A stretch of DNA of 38,240 nt, taken from positions 1 through 38,240 of the forward strand of contig QZIK01000078.1 in the NCBI GenBank assembly GCA_003599015.1, in the 5' to 3' direction. Position numbers and translations under genes: made by a program. This stretch comes from Desulfobacteraceae bacterium. GTDB taxonomy: Bacteria; Desulfobacterota; DSM-4660; Desulfatiglandales; Desulfatiglandaceae. Within the stretch, counting starts at the first letter, position 1. Every line of letters begins with the position of its first letter. The notes below the pieces were generated by a model. The model ran no database searches. It saw nothing but the letters and a program-made list of their open reading frames with translations, and was not told the origin of the DNA. This document shows positions 1-7,992 of this stretch, piece by piece.

Positions 1-2
1 TT

Positions 3-1289
3 GTTGATTTTGCCAGGTGCGCGGCGGGAAGGTTGCGGGGTGGACCTGCAAAGGTTTCTATTATATCAAGCGCAATTATCGGAACGGCCTCCGGATCTTC
101 GGTTGCAAACGTCGTTGTGGACGGTGTCTTTAATATCCCCTTGATGAAGGCAAGCGGGTTCCGTCCTTCTGTGGCAGGAGCAGTTGAGGCCATGAATTCG
201 ACCGGAGGGCAGATCGTTCCGCCGGTAATGGGGGCGGGCGCTTTTCTGATGGCCGAGATTCTGGGGGTTCCATACAGCAAGGTGGCGCTTGCCGCCGTCA
301 TCCCCGCCCTTATGTATTTTACAGCAGCCTACTGGATGATAGACTTCTACGCTGCACATGCAAATCTTCTGGGTCTGAAGAAGGAAGAACTGCCCGTGTT
401 CAAAAAAATTATGGTGGAAAAGGGCTACCTCCTTGTTCCCATAATCGTACTCCTCATATGTCTCATGGTGCTTATGTACTCCCCTTACAGAGCGGCCATG
501 TACGCAATCATAACCCTCATTGTTGTGAGCTGGATAAGCAAACAGGACCGATTGGGTCCAAAGCGCATAATTGACACCCTGGCAAAGGGGGCAAGGGGAT
601 CAATCGAGATTGCGGCCACATGTGCGGCGGCAGGCATTATTGTGGGTGTTCTTACTCAGACAGGTTTAGGGATGAAGTTTGCCATGATCATCATCAATTA
701 CTCCGGCGGCAATCTTCTTCTGGCACTGATTTTCACCATGCTTATAGCTGTTATCCTTGGAATGGGGATGCCTACCACCGCTGCTTATGCCATATCAGCA
801 TCTGTGCTGGCCCCGGCCCTAATTCAATTGAAGGTGCCTGCCATAGCGGCACACCTCTTTATCTTTTACTATGCGTGTCTTTCGGCACTTACGCCTCCTG
901 TTGCGCTGGCCTCCTTTGCGGCTGCTGCAATAGCCAATGCAAGGACATGGGACGTGGGATGGCAGGGAATGAGATTTGCCATAGCGGGGTATATAATTCC
1001 TTTTATGTTTGTATATGGGCCTGCCATGGTACTGGAGGGTACAGGCGGCGAGATAGCAATGACAATAATAACGGGGCTTATGGGAACCATGGCCCTTGCG
1101 GCAGCCATTCAGGGCTGGTTCATCAAGGCTACATCCTTGCTCGAACGGTTAATACTGCTTGCAGCTGCTGTAACCCTTATAAAGCCAGGATGGATTACGG
1201 ACCTGGTGGGATTCGGGCTCCTTATCGTTATATTTGTTGTCCAACTAATGGGAAAGAACCGAGCCAAACTTACTGCTTCAGCAGCCTGA
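3..1289 (+). CDS. TRAP transporter fused permease, C-terminal part (5' end outside window)
   Basis: Membrane permease of a tripartite ATP-independent periplasmic transporter, the DctM-like (large) half of the fused 4TM/12TM type; it would import an organic acid or similar solute with an ion gradient. The frame is open from base 3 and the first visible residues already sit inside the conserved block ending LRGGPAKVSIISSAIIGTAS, so the true start lies upstream. The GMGMPTTAAYAISASVLAP and YYACLSALTPPVALASF blocks typical of DctM are present, with many hydrophobic segments. The usual solute-binding protein partner is not in the window. It ends 25 bp before a convergent gene. The substrate cannot be read from the sequence. 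Confidence 0.9.
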   Translation, partial: VDFARCAAGRLRGGPAKVSIISSAIIGTASGSSVANVVVDGVFNIPLMKASGFRPSVAGAVEAMNSTGGQIVPPVMGAGAFLMAEILGVPYSKVALAAVIPALMYFTAAYWMIDFYAAHANLLGLKKEELPVFKKIMVEKGYLLVPIIVLLICLMVLMYSPYRAAMYAIITLIVVSWISKQDRLGPKRIIDTLAKGARGSIEIAATCAAAGIIVGVLTQTGLGMKFAMIIINYSGGNLLLALIFTMLIAVILGMGMPTTAAYAISASVLAPALIQLKVPAIAAHLFIFYYACLSALTPPVALASFAAAAIANARTWDVGWQGMRFAIAGYIIPFMFVYGPAMVLEGTGGEIAMTIITGLMGTMALAAAIQGWFIKATSLLERLILLAAAVTLIKPGWITDLVGFGLLIVIFVVQLMGKNRAKLTASAA

Positions 1290-1314
1290 TCAGCGAGCCG
1301 ATATAAAGGGTTAA

Positions 1315-2145
1315 TCAGGCGGTTTTCTCCATCATGTTTCCAAGAAGGGAGAGGTGGGCCTTTTCTTCATCGCCCAGCTTATGGAGGATTTCCCTGGCTT
1401 TTTGATCGTCCGTTTTTCGGGAGTATCTCAGGTAAAGGTCCAGAGCCTGGGCCTCCAGCATCATGGCAAGGGTTAATACCTGTTCTTCGGTTTCAATGGA
1501 GCCTGCGCTTTTTCTCAGAAATTCCTCCATGGTAAAGCCACCTTCCAGTATTTTCTTCTCTGAGGTTCCTGTTATCAAATCAGAGATATCTGTTGAGTCA
1601 GTAAGCCTCATGTAGATTTCGGTCAGTCTGCGTTTGTGACCTTCTTCAATGGCTGCAAGTTTTCTGAGAAGTTGAGCCGGCTCACCCTTTCGGTCAAGAC
1701 TGACTGCATGGTAAAAGTGTCTCAATCCCTCCTCCATGGCATAAGCTGCCTTGACAACCTCATGCATTGAACCAGCGGATTCAAACGAGAACAGGCCAAA
1801 ATCTGGGGGACCATATGCTGTGACCCCAGTCCAGGCCTTTATTCCACCAAGGAGATTGTATACTTTCCTGAAGCCTTTTTCTGAGAGTATCTGGGCAGCT
1901 ACCCGGCTGCGTCCTCCGGCGGCTCAATAAACGATTACAGGCTTTTTCGGATCCAGCTGTCCCATTCTTTCCTGAAGATCGGTAAGGGGCATCAGTATGC
2001 TTCCGGGAATATGATATTTTTCGTACTCAGCCGGTTGTCTGACATCCAGGATGGAGTAGGTTCCCTCTTTGTAGTCCTTGATAAAGGCCCTTGCCTCATC
2101 AGGCTTCAACGAATAGACCGGTTTTACAAGCTCTTTCAAGTCCAT
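1315..2145 (-). CDS. Selenocysteine-containing rhodanese fused to a ferritin-like domain (read through in-frame TGA)
   Basis: Two open stretches lie in one frame, separated only by a TGA at 1926-1924, and there is no other stop across 276 codons. The TGA falls exactly on the catalytic cysteine of the rhodanese loop: VIVY-U-AAGGRSR fits the C-x-x-G-x-R-S pattern, so residue 74 is read as selenocysteine. Residues 1-115 are rhodanese (LDVRQPAEYEKYHIPGS; GGIKAW near the end). Residues 127-276 are a ferritin/rubrerythrin-like four-helix domain with two ExxH motifs (about E167-H170 and E261-H264) plus further Glu ligands, suggesting a di-iron site. A hairpin suited to a bacterial SECIS follows the TGA. 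ATG 2145 is preceded by AAGGTGA. It lies 15 bp after the nitroreductase gene, probably the same transcript. Rhodaneses transfer sulfane sulfur; the ferritin domain hints at a redox or peroxide role (inference). The alternative is a nonsense mutation, which is unlikely at this exact codon. Confidence 0.85.
1895..1910 (-). promoter_or_regulatory. Candidate bacterial SECIS hairpin of the Sec-rhodanese gene
   Basis: On the coding strand GCAGC-CGGGTA-GCTGC forms a 5-bp stem with a 6-nt loop whose second base is G. The loop begins 18 nt after the TGA (1926-1924). Both the spacing and the early G in the loop agree with the general bacterial SECIS pattern for SelB. Folding was judged by eye only. Confidence 0.55.
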
Positions 2146-2160
2146 AAGGATTCACCTTTT

Positions 2161-3633
2161 TTATTTACGTATTTTTCCTGCAGCCAGAAGGTAAAGGAGA
2201 CGCGTATCATCGTCAAGCCCCAGAAGGCGGGCAGCTTCATGATCATAAAATGCACCTATACCGCAGCATCCCAGCCCGAGCGACGTTGCAGCCAGATAGA
2301 TCCTCTGGCCCATTCTGCCTGCGCTCATCAAGGCGTATCTGTAACCCCTAGCTCCAAAGGCTTCATCCAGGAGTGCCAGGTTGCTTAAAATAATAAAATG
2401 GAGAGAGGCCTTTGCAAGCCAGAGCTGGTGCAGGCATATATCCGCCATCTTTTCATTAAAGTATCCATCTGAAGCCATGAAAGGTTTTCCTGAAGTTTGA
2501 TCTACTAAATAGAACCCCGGACTGCAGCCATTTGCAGAACCTATGAGCAGGCCCGTGCAGATGCAGGGAGTATTTTCTGCCCTCAAAGATGCAATGAGAC
2601 CTGCAATAGTTGAGTGATCAACGGGCTCATCCGCAAAATCTCTTTTTGAACGCCTGAGGAAAACTGCCTCCGGATAACCGGCGGCTGGAATCCTTTCATT
2701 GATCCAGGGTGTCCCTTTAATGGCTTTGAGATTTAATCCCGTATGATCCATCATTCTAATTTCTACTGATGGGTTGCGTATCTGTTCAGCGGATGAATGA
2801 ATCTGCGCAATCATTTCATATTGTTTTTGAATGCGGGCAACGAGGCTTGCTTCTTTGAATGAAGGTGCCAAGGGGTTAATGGTCTTGAGTGCCGGTGCAA
2901 TCAATTGCAGGTCCTTCCCCGGTATATCAATGAATGCAAGAGCTGCTTCCAGGTTCTCATCTAGTCCCAGGAGTCTGTTTACTTGTTTGTCGTCAAAATC
3001 ATAAGAGAGCTTGTGGCTGAGTCCCATTGCCTTGAGAGCAAGGAGCTGATTTTCAATTACATGACCCGTATCCATTAGATTATAGCGGTATGCACGGTCC
3101 CGGTATTTCCATGAGCTCCTGAAAAAAATGGCTGTAAAGATAAAGACTGCCCTGCATGCCTCTCCGGGTTCAATAGATAAAAATCTGCCTTCTCTTATGA
3201 TTTCAAGTGAATGATCTGAAATAGAATAATGATAGATTCCATCCTTAAGCTCGGCAATTCCTGCAGAGACAGCGTATATCTCGGTCGGATAAAGGGCCCC
3301 TGCTGAGGCTGCGCTCCTGAAAAAAAACTCCGTTGCTCCTCCCTGCGACTTTGCCGTGATAGTTTGAGTAAGAACCAGGATTTTCGCAAGATCGTCTACA
3401 GTCATTTTAAAGTCTTTACTCTCTGAATGTACTACTGGCTCAAAAAGTGGAAAAAGCGGTTTTTTGACCTCATCAAATTCTCTTATGCCGGGCAGGGATA
3501 TTTTGCTTGCTTTGGGATATGACTTGAAGACATTGGGCCGGTTTGTCCAGTCGAGCGAATGGTCTCCCATCTTCATGCGCTCGTAACTAGTCAGATTATG
3601 ATAGGAAGCTGCTGTAAGTTTCATATCAATCAT
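2161..3633 (-). CDS. SagB-like tandem nitroreductase-family protein
   Basis: Flavin-dependent oxidoreductase fold present twice in one 490-residue chain. The first copy (about 75-250) has the FMN-binding type segment RSAASAGALYPTEIY (106-120) and the SagB-like stretch MDTGHVIENQLLALKAMGL (187-205). The second copy (about 315-490) has RRSKRDF (327-333) and LAATSLGLGCCGIGAF. Doubled nitroreductase domains of this kind occur in SagB/ThcOx-type dehydrogenases, which oxidise azolines in peptides, but no YcaO or precursor peptide gene is visible here, so that role is not supported. It lies directly upstream of the Sec-rhodanese gene (15-bp gap) and downstream of the cooS terminator. ATG 3633 was used; an in-frame ATG at 3624 is equally possible. 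The substrate is unknown. Confidence 0.8.
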   Translation of the reverse strand: MIDMKLTAASYHNLTSYERMKMGDHSLDWTNRPNVFKSYPKASKISLPGIREFDEVKKPLFPLFEPVVHSESKDFKMTVDDLAKILVLTQTITAKSQGGATEFFFRSAASAGALYPTEIYAVSAGIAELKDGIYHYSISDHSLEIIREGRFLSIEPGEACRAVFIFTAIFFRSSWKYRDRAYRYNLMDTGHVIENQLLALKAMGLSHKLSYDFDDKQVNRLLGLDENLEAALAFIDIPGKDLQLIAPALKTINPLAPSFKEASLVARIQKQYEMIAQIHSSAEQIRNPSVEIRMMDHTGLNLKAIKGTPWINERIPAAGYPEAVFLRRSKRDFADEPVDHSTIAGLIASLRAENTPCICTGLLIGSANGCSPGFYLVDQTSGKPFMASDGYFNEKMADICLHQLWLAKASLHFIILSNLALLDEAFGARGYRYALMSAGRMGQRIYLAATSLGLGCCGIGAFYDHEAARLLGLDDDTRLLYLLAAGKIRK

Positions 3634-3650
3634 GCTCAGATAAAAAGATC

Positions 3651-3688
3651 AAAAAAGCCGATTCCCCATGAAGATCAGGGAATCGGCT
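3651..3688 (-). terminator. Rho-independent terminator after cooS
   Basis: Perfect 11-bp inverted repeat AGCCGATTCCC (3656-3666) and GGGAATCGGCT (3678-3688) with an 11-nt loop. On the minus strand it is followed at once by six T. It begins 32 bp after the cooS stop codon and precedes the nitroreductase gene, so it separates the two units. Confidence 0.85.
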
Positions 3689-3720
3689 GCTCAGGTTAAG
3701 GGTTCGGAAAAATGCAGATA

Positions 3721-5703
3721 TTATGCGGCTTCAAGCTTCTGCCTTGCAGCCATGTCCATAAGCACGCGCTCCCTGGCCTTGTCAATTCCAAGGGCTTTTC
3801 TCTTTTTGTCTATGTGGGCTATCATCATTTGGGCCATATCGTAAGGGTCAACTGCAAAGCCCCATTTTCCGAAGCCCATTTTCTCAAGTCCGTCAAAGAG
3901 ATGATTATAGAATTTGGTTCCTTCGACTATCGGGAATGTGACACCAAAGACTGTAAACACGCCGGATGCCACAAAATACTGGCCGATGGAGATAGCCTTT
4001 TCGCTCATCCACTCAGGTGCAGCACCCGCCACCGGAAGGTCCGCTATACTGTCTCCAAGACCTCCAACACGCACCATCTCCGAGCAGGCTATGAGTATAC
4101 GGCTGTTATCAACACATGAGCCGCATCCCAGTACCGGCGGCATACCAACGGTTTCGCATACTTCTCTCAGGCCGGCGCCTGCAAGGTGAGCTGCCTCAGG
4201 TGTGTAAAGGCCTGCCTTGGCCAGGGCGATCTGGGAACATCCCGTCTGTACTACCAGAACATCATTTTTAATCAGCTCTTTTACAAGTTCAACATGGACA
4301 TAGTCCTGCTTCATCCTAGGATTGGTGCACCCGACTACGCCCGCAACGCCGCGAATTCTTCCATTGATGATGTTGTCGTTGAGCGGTGTATAGGAGGCCC
4401 TGAAGGTTCCTCCCAGCATGTAGTTAATGTATTCATGGGAAAAGCCGTGAACACCCAGATTCCTTATTTTGGGAATCTCAACCGGATATTTGCGGTTCTT
4501 GAATCTTATTATGGCGTTTTCAACTATTGCATCCGTGCATTCCCTGGCTGAATGCTCGTGGAATTCGATATGCTCGACGCCTTCTATGCGGCATCTTGGG
4601 TTTGTTGTGAAAAGCTTCGTTCCATAGCAATCTGCCACTTTTGCAAGTCCCTGCTTGATACACTGAACATCAACTCCCATGGCATCTACGGCGCCAGTGA
4701 TCAAAATTGCCTCTGTGGACATGAAATTACCTGCATGTGGAACTCCGTGCCTGGACAGCATCTCGGCTCCAGAGCAGCACATGCCCAGAAGATTTATCCC
4801 CTTGGCTCCTGCGTCCTTTGCGGCCTGAATAAGGCCTGGATCATTCACCGATGCAAGAACTGATTCGAAAAGATTGGGCTCATGACCGTGAATGATGATG
4901 TTAACCTGATCTTCCTTGAGGCAGCCCATGTTGACCTCTGCCCTTACCGGGGTAGGTGTGCCGAAAAGGATATCGGATATTTCTGTTGCCACCATGGATC
5001 CACCCCATCCGTCTGACAGGGCTGTACGGCTGCACTGGGTTGTAATATTTTCATAATGCTGATCAACGCCCATATGGCTTCGATGCATGAGTTCCATGAT
5101 CTCACGCATGGCCCCGCGGGGCACCACGCCATGTTTACGCCATGTTTCAAGCGTTTTGGGAGGAACCCTTTTGGCAAACGGTATCTCTCCTTCCACCTGC
5201 ACGTAGGTTCTTTCGAGCTCAGTATACAAATCTGTTGCAATATCTTCTATACTTCTGCCCTCAACCTCTATTCCAAGGTCCTTTGCAACCTCTTCCAGTT
5301 TTACTGTATCCTTGATCTGGTAATCTTTGATGTGGCCGTTTACAACCTCACGGAAAAGATCAAGCATGCTCATTCCATGGTCAGTGTGGGCCGCAGCGCC
5401 GCTTGCAACCATCCGGGCGAAGTTCCTTGCCTGAATAGTGTCAATTGTGGCACCGCAGACACCAACCTTGCTGTATGGATCCTTTGAAACCAGGCGGCAG
5501 GGACCCATGGAACAGTGCTTGCAGCATGCAGAATCTGCACCGATGGGGCATGCCTTCATGGTTGCTGCACGGTGGAATGCGGTCTCAACCCCGTCTTTCT
5601 CTGCTTTTCTAAGCATCTGAGCGGTAGCGTCGCATGTAGTGACCTCCCTTATGTTGAGCTTGATTTCTTCCTTTTTCTTTTCCTTCTCTTTTTCTTTTTC
5701 CAT
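3721..5703 (-). CDS. cooS: Anaerobic CO dehydrogenase, Ni-Fe-S catalytic subunit
   Basis: Interconverts CO and CO2 at a nickel-iron-sulfur C-cluster in the cytoplasm. The N-terminal cysteine array ACPIGADSACCKHCSMGPC (51-69) plus VGVCGA (C83) supplies the B- and D-cluster ligands. C-cluster type blocks follow: HGHEP, LLGMCCSGAEML, TGCSQIALAKAG, VLGCGSC and ACSEM. Length 660 is normal for CooS/AcsA catalytic subunits. The first 12 residues are an odd Glu/Lys run encoded by an A-rich simple repeat. ATG 5703 has a good ribosome site (AAGGAGG) 11 nt upstream. No cooC, cooF or acetyl-CoA synthase gene is adjacent. The gene is flanked by terminators on both sides, so it looks monocistronic. Whether it serves CO oxidation or the carbonyl branch of Wood-Ljungdahl cannot be settled here. 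Confidence 0.97.
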   Translation of the reverse strand: MEKEKEKEKKKEEIKLNIREVTTCDATAQMLRKAEKDGVETAFHRAATMKACPIGADSACCKHCSMGPCRLVSKDPYSKVGVCGATIDTIQARNFARMVASGAAAHTDHGMSMLDLFREVVNGHIKDYQIKDTVKLEEVAKDLGIEVEGRSIEDIATDLYTELERTYVQVEGEIPFAKRVPPKTLETWRKHGVVPRGAMREIMELMHRSHMGVDQHYENITTQCSRTALSDGWGGSMVATEISDILFGTPTPVRAEVNMGCLKEDQVNIIIHGHEPNLFESVLASVNDPGLIQAAKDAGAKGINLLGMCCSGAEMLSRHGVPHAGNFMSTEAILITGAVDAMGVDVQCIKQGLAKVADCYGTKLFTTNPRCRIEGVEHIEFHEHSARECTDAIVENAIIRFKNRKYPVEIPKIRNLGVHGFSHEYINYMLGGTFRASYTPLNDNIINGRIRGVAGVVGCTNPRMKQDYVHVELVKELIKNDVLVVQTGCSQIALAKAGLYTPEAAHLAGAGLREVCETVGMPPVLGCGSCVDNSRILIACSEMVRVGGLGDSIADLPVAGAAPEWMSEKAISIGQYFVASGVFTVFGVTFPIVEGTKFYNHLFDGLEKMGFGKWGFAVDPYDMAQMMIAHIDKKRKALGIDKARERVLMDMAARQKLEAA

Positions 5704-5781
5704 TTGCTAAGCTAACCTCCTTCTTGGATTGGTTTTGTCTGCGGTTGATTCTTATTAGTAACTATTATCATTTTGTGTGCC

Positions 5782-5807
5782 AAAAAAAATCCCAATATGG
5801 GATTTTT
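5782..5807 (-). terminator. Rho-independent terminator or leader hairpin between the stress operon and cooS
   Basis: AAAAATCCC (5785-5793), loop AATAT, GGGATTTTT (5799-5807): a 9-bp perfect stem. On the minus strand it runs into eight T. It lies about 120 bp after the last gene of the oxidative-stress operon and about 80 bp before cooS. The simplest reading is the end of that operon; if the cooS promoter lay upstream it could act as an attenuator. The rest of the 5704-5927 gap is AT-rich with no gene. Confidence 0.65.
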
Positions 5808-5870
5808 CTGCCTCTGATAGGGGACATACATTGACCTAATATTTAACTAATGTCAAATTTTTTTTAAGGG

Positions 5871-5902
5871 CCGGGGGAGGATTTTGTGATTTTCTCCCCC
5901 GG
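5871..5902. other. GC-rich hairpin downstream of the stress operon
   Basis: CCGGGGGAG (5871-5879) pairs with CTCCCCCGG (5894-5902) across a 14-nt loop. No T-tract follows directly on either strand, so it is not a textbook terminator; it may stabilise the 3' end of the operon transcript before the U-rich terminator at 5782-5807. Confidence 0.5.
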
Positions 5903-5927
5903 GCAGGATAGAAGGTCTTTAATGGGA

Positions 5928-6116
5928 TTATGCACTTGCTTCAAGGGAACACTTTGTAAAATCAATTTCCTTCCCGCATCCCGAGCACTTGTGGGATCTG
6001 CTGAATTCGTCCGAGAATATCTCCTTCTCCTTGCCGCAAGAGGGACATTTACAGGTGAAGGATTTCAGATTTTTTAAATCCTGGAAACCAGGACAATGCT
6101 GAGGTGTGGTAGCCAT
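5928..6116 (-). CDS. Small zinc-ribbon protein, 62 aa
   Basis: Unrecognised small protein. It has an early single Cys (HCPGF), then two CxxC knuckles (KCPSCGKEKEI and KCSGCGKEIDF) that could bind zinc or iron. The ATG is preceded by GAAAGGAGA. It is the last gene of the oxidative-stress operon, 34 bp after the flavodoxin gene. Placement beside rubredoxin and superoxide reductase genes suggests a metal-binding or electron-carrier role, but nothing in the sequence proves one. Confidence 0.75.
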   Translation of the reverse strand: MATTPQHCPGFQDLKNLKSFTCKCPSCGKEKEIFSDEFSRSHKCSGCGKEIDFTKCSLEASA

Positions 6117-6150
6117 TTTTGTCTCCTTTCTTAAGACTTATAAAAAGCTG

Positions 6151-6588
6151 CTATTGACTGAGTTTCCTGCTTATTTCTTTACCGTAATCCTGGGCCATGG
6201 TTATTCCTCCTCCCAGAGAGGAGGACTTCAACCTCAGGGGACCGCTGACCATCTTCATTTTGAATATGTTTTTCATGGTGTCAAAAATACGTCCCGGGGC
6301 CTCTCCGCTCCAGCCAAAGGCGCCGAAAGATCCTCCTATCTTTCCTTCCAGATCCGCCTTTTCAGCGAGGAACAGAAGAGTTTTCATACCCTGCATCATC
6401 TCGCCGTGGTATGTTGCTGATCCAAAGGCATAGCCGTCGTAACCCTGAAGATCCTTTTCGGTCTTGATGGATGTAATATTGACAACATTTGCATCATTCC
6501 CGCCAAAACGGATACCTTCAGCTATCAATTCCGCAATTTTCTTTGTTTCTCCAGTCCTTGTGGAGAAGGCCACTAATACTTTCGCCAT
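6151..6588 (-). CDS. Flavodoxin-family protein
   Basis: 145-residue FMN-binding fold. The phosphate loop STRTGETKKIAELIAEGI follows the first strand (MAKVLVAF), and GSATYHGEMMQG and GAFGWSGEAPGRI match the two later FMN loops. It is a soluble one-electron carrier, probably to or from iron-sulfur or rubredoxin partners. I chose ATG 6588, preceded by GAGGAG, over an upstream in-frame non-ATG codon at 6612. It lies 32 bp after the 60-aa zinc-ribbon gene, in the operon that starts with perR. Its exact partner is unknown; oxygen or peroxide reduction via rubredoxin-like proteins is the contextual guess. Confidence 0.85.
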   Translation of the reverse strand: MAKVLVAFSTRTGETKKIAELIAEGIRFGGNDANVVNITSIKTEKDLQGYDGYAFGSATYHGEMMQGMKTLLFLAEKADLEGKIGGSFGAFGWSGEAPGRIFDTMKNIFKMKMVSGPLRLKSSSLGGGITMAQDYGKEISRKLSQ

Positions 6589-6620
6589 TTCATTAAATCT
6601 CCTCGGACCCAAACCCGGGC

Positions 6621-6803
6621 CTACTTATTTTTTACCTCTTCAACCTTTCCCTTATGCTTTGTACCGCACAGGGGACAGAGTATATCAATCTCTTTTTCGT
6701 CCCCAATGAATTTCTCCCTGAGCTTATCTGGCCCAAGAAAGCTCACATCGCCGCATGCACACTGAGGGCACTCCGCCTTTACCGTATATTTCTTCTTTGA
6801 CAT
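6621..6803 (-). CDS. Small two-CxxC zinc-ribbon protein, 60 aa
   Basis: Unrecognised. It shows ECPQCACGDV near the N-terminus and ILCPLCGTKHKG near the C-terminus, which together would make one zinc or iron site (four Cys plus one extra). A strong ribosome site (CAAGGAGGTGTG) precedes the ATG. It sits between the rubredoxin-like and flavodoxin genes in the stress operon with gaps of about 20-30 bp, so co-expression is likely. No catalytic motif is visible. Confidence 0.78.
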   Translation of the reverse strand: MSKKKYTVKAECPQCACGDVSFLGPDKLREKFIGDEKEIDILCPLCGTKHKGKVEEVKNK

Positions 6804-6822
6804 TGTTCACACCTCCTTGGTA

Positions 6823-6978
6823 TCAGGCAAGTCTAGGATCCTGACCGGTCTTTCCACAGTCCGGAATGTAGCATGAAACGTCCACAAACTCACACTTCTT
6901 CTTGCATGAGGGGCATTTTTCCGGAGGAAGATCAGCCTTCATGGTGTAACCACACTCCTTACATTTCCAATCAACCAT
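6823..6978 (-). CDS. Rubredoxin-like protein, 51 aa
   Basis: Small iron-binding electron carrier candidate. WKCKECGYTMKADLPPEKCPSCKKKC gives the two CxxC loops of a rubredoxin-type site in a short form; a later pair of Cys (SCYIPDCG) may add a second metal site or a disulfide. I chose ATG 6978 because GGGAGG lies just upstream; a longer frame reaches 7014 but overlaps the desulfoferrodoxin end. It directly follows desulfoferrodoxin (16-bp gap), the usual place for a rubredoxin that feeds electrons to superoxide reductase. Confidence 0.85.
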   Translation of the reverse strand: MVDWKCKECGYTMKADLPPEKCPSCKKKCEFVDVSCYIPDCGKTGQDPRLA

Positions 6979-6994
6979 GTTAACCTCCCTTATC

Positions 6995-7369
6995 TTAGGC
7001 CTTCCATAAGCCATGGATGTTGCAGTATTCGCGCGCCGTTACCTGGCCTGCATCTATGGCGAAAACTGCCTCCGGTGTATTTCCGGGGGCGAGGTATTTT
7101 CTGTAGAGCTTACCGTCGGCAATGATTTCTATCCATTCTATGTAATGTTTCTCCTCCATAGGATGAGCAATGCTTCCTACCTTGACCTTAACGCCTCCCT
7201 GAACCTTTTCAATAACCGGGACGTGCTTTTCTTTAGAAGCATCCACCGTATTCTCTTTAAGGAGAACCATTGGTTTGCCGCAGCAAACCAACTCGCCTTT
7301 GCCTCCGTGAAGAACCTCGACGATATTCCCGCAAACTTCGCATTTGTAAACTTCAAATCTTTCTGCCAT
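6995..7369 (-). CDS. dfx: Desulfoferrodoxin (superoxide reductase)
   Basis: Reduces superoxide to hydrogen peroxide in the cytoplasm of anaerobes without making oxygen. The N-terminal desulforedoxin domain has [12 protein letters not shown] and LVCCGKPM (four Cys for a rubredoxin-like iron, center I). The C-terminal catalytic domain has [23 protein letters not shown] and the final CNIHGLW, giving the His4Cys iron site (center II). Length 124 is typical of the two-center class. The ribosome site TAGGAGGTGACG is strong. It sits between rubrerythrin and the rubredoxin-like gene in the perR-led operon. Confidence 0.97.
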   Translation of the reverse strand: MAERFEVYKCEVCGNIVEVLHGGKGELVCCGKPMVLLKENTVDASKEKHVPVIEKVQGGVKVKVGSIAHPMEEKHYIEWIEIIADGKLYRKYLAPGNTPEAVFAIDAGQVTAREYCNIHGLWKA

Positions 7370-7417
7370 GACGTCACCTCCTATTAATTATAATTTTTCC
7401 TTCATGTTCACTGAGTA

Positions 7418-7990
7418 TTAATAATTTTCACCCAGGATCTCGTAATATGCCTTGGGATGCGCACAGGCAGGGCAGGAGTCCGGGGCTTCCTTTCCGCTGT
7501 GGAGATAGCCGCAGTTCCTGCAACGCCAGACTACGGTATTATCTTTGGTGAAGACCTTTCCTTTTGCTATGTTTGCTGCAAGGTCCCTGTAGCGCTTTTC
7601 GTGCTGCTTTTCTGCAATCGATATGGCTCTGAAGACACCAGCTATGGCCGGGAATCCTTCCTCTTCCGCTACCTTCGCGAATTCCGGATACATCGTTGAA
7701 TGCTCATAATTTTCTCCGGCTGCCGCAGCATTAAGATTTTCAACGGTTGTACCTATGACTCCCGCGGGAAAAGCCGCTGATATTGTTAACTCGCCCCCCT
7801 GCAGGAACTTGAAAAAACGCTTTGCATGCTCTTTTTCCTGGCTGGCTGTTTCATCAAAGATAAATGCTATCTGTTCAAATCCTTCTTTCTTGGCCTGACT
7901 TGCAAAATAATTGTATCTGTTTCTGGCCTGGGACTCTCCGGCGAAGGCTGTAAGCAAATTCCTTTCGGTCTTGCTGCCTCTGCAATCCAT
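7418..7990 (-). CDS. rbr: Rubrerythrin
   Basis: Peroxide-reducing di-iron protein. The N-terminal ferritin-like domain has [18 protein letters not shown] and the E-x-x-H motifs ([18 protein letters not shown]). The C-terminal rubredoxin domain has [12 protein letters not shown] and [12 protein letters not shown]. Length 190 matches the family. The gene starts 2 bp after the perR stop, with its AAAGGAGG ribosome site overlapping the perR end, so the two are translationally adjacent. It would convert peroxide made by the superoxide reductase to water. Confidence 0.97.
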   Translation of the reverse strand: MDCRGSKTERNLLTAFAGESQARNRYNYFASQAKKEGFEQIAFIFDETASQEKEHAKRFFKFLQGGELTISAAFPAGVIGTTVENLNAAAAGENYEHSTMYPEFAKVAEEEGFPAIAGVFRAISIAEKQHEKRYRDLAANIAKGKVFTKDNTVVWRCRNCGYLHSGKEAPDSCPACAHPKAYYEILGENY

Positions 7991-7992
7991 AA

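Noticed and set aside
620-1306. 228-residue plus-strand open frame rich in Cys and Gly
   Set aside because: It lies wholly within the TRAP permease in another frame, and its composition is that of a shadow, not a protein.
1315-2145. Two separate genes (short rhodanese and ferritin-like protein) or a nonsense-mutated pseudogene
   Set aside because: Both halves are in the same frame with no other stop, the TGA falls on the catalytic Cys codon, the loop continues perfectly after it, and the ferritin part has no good independent start.
5740-5790. Sigma-54 promoter for cooS (TGGCACAC...)
   Set aside because: A TGGCAC-like -24 is present on the minus strand, but the -12 GC is replaced by GA at the required spacing.
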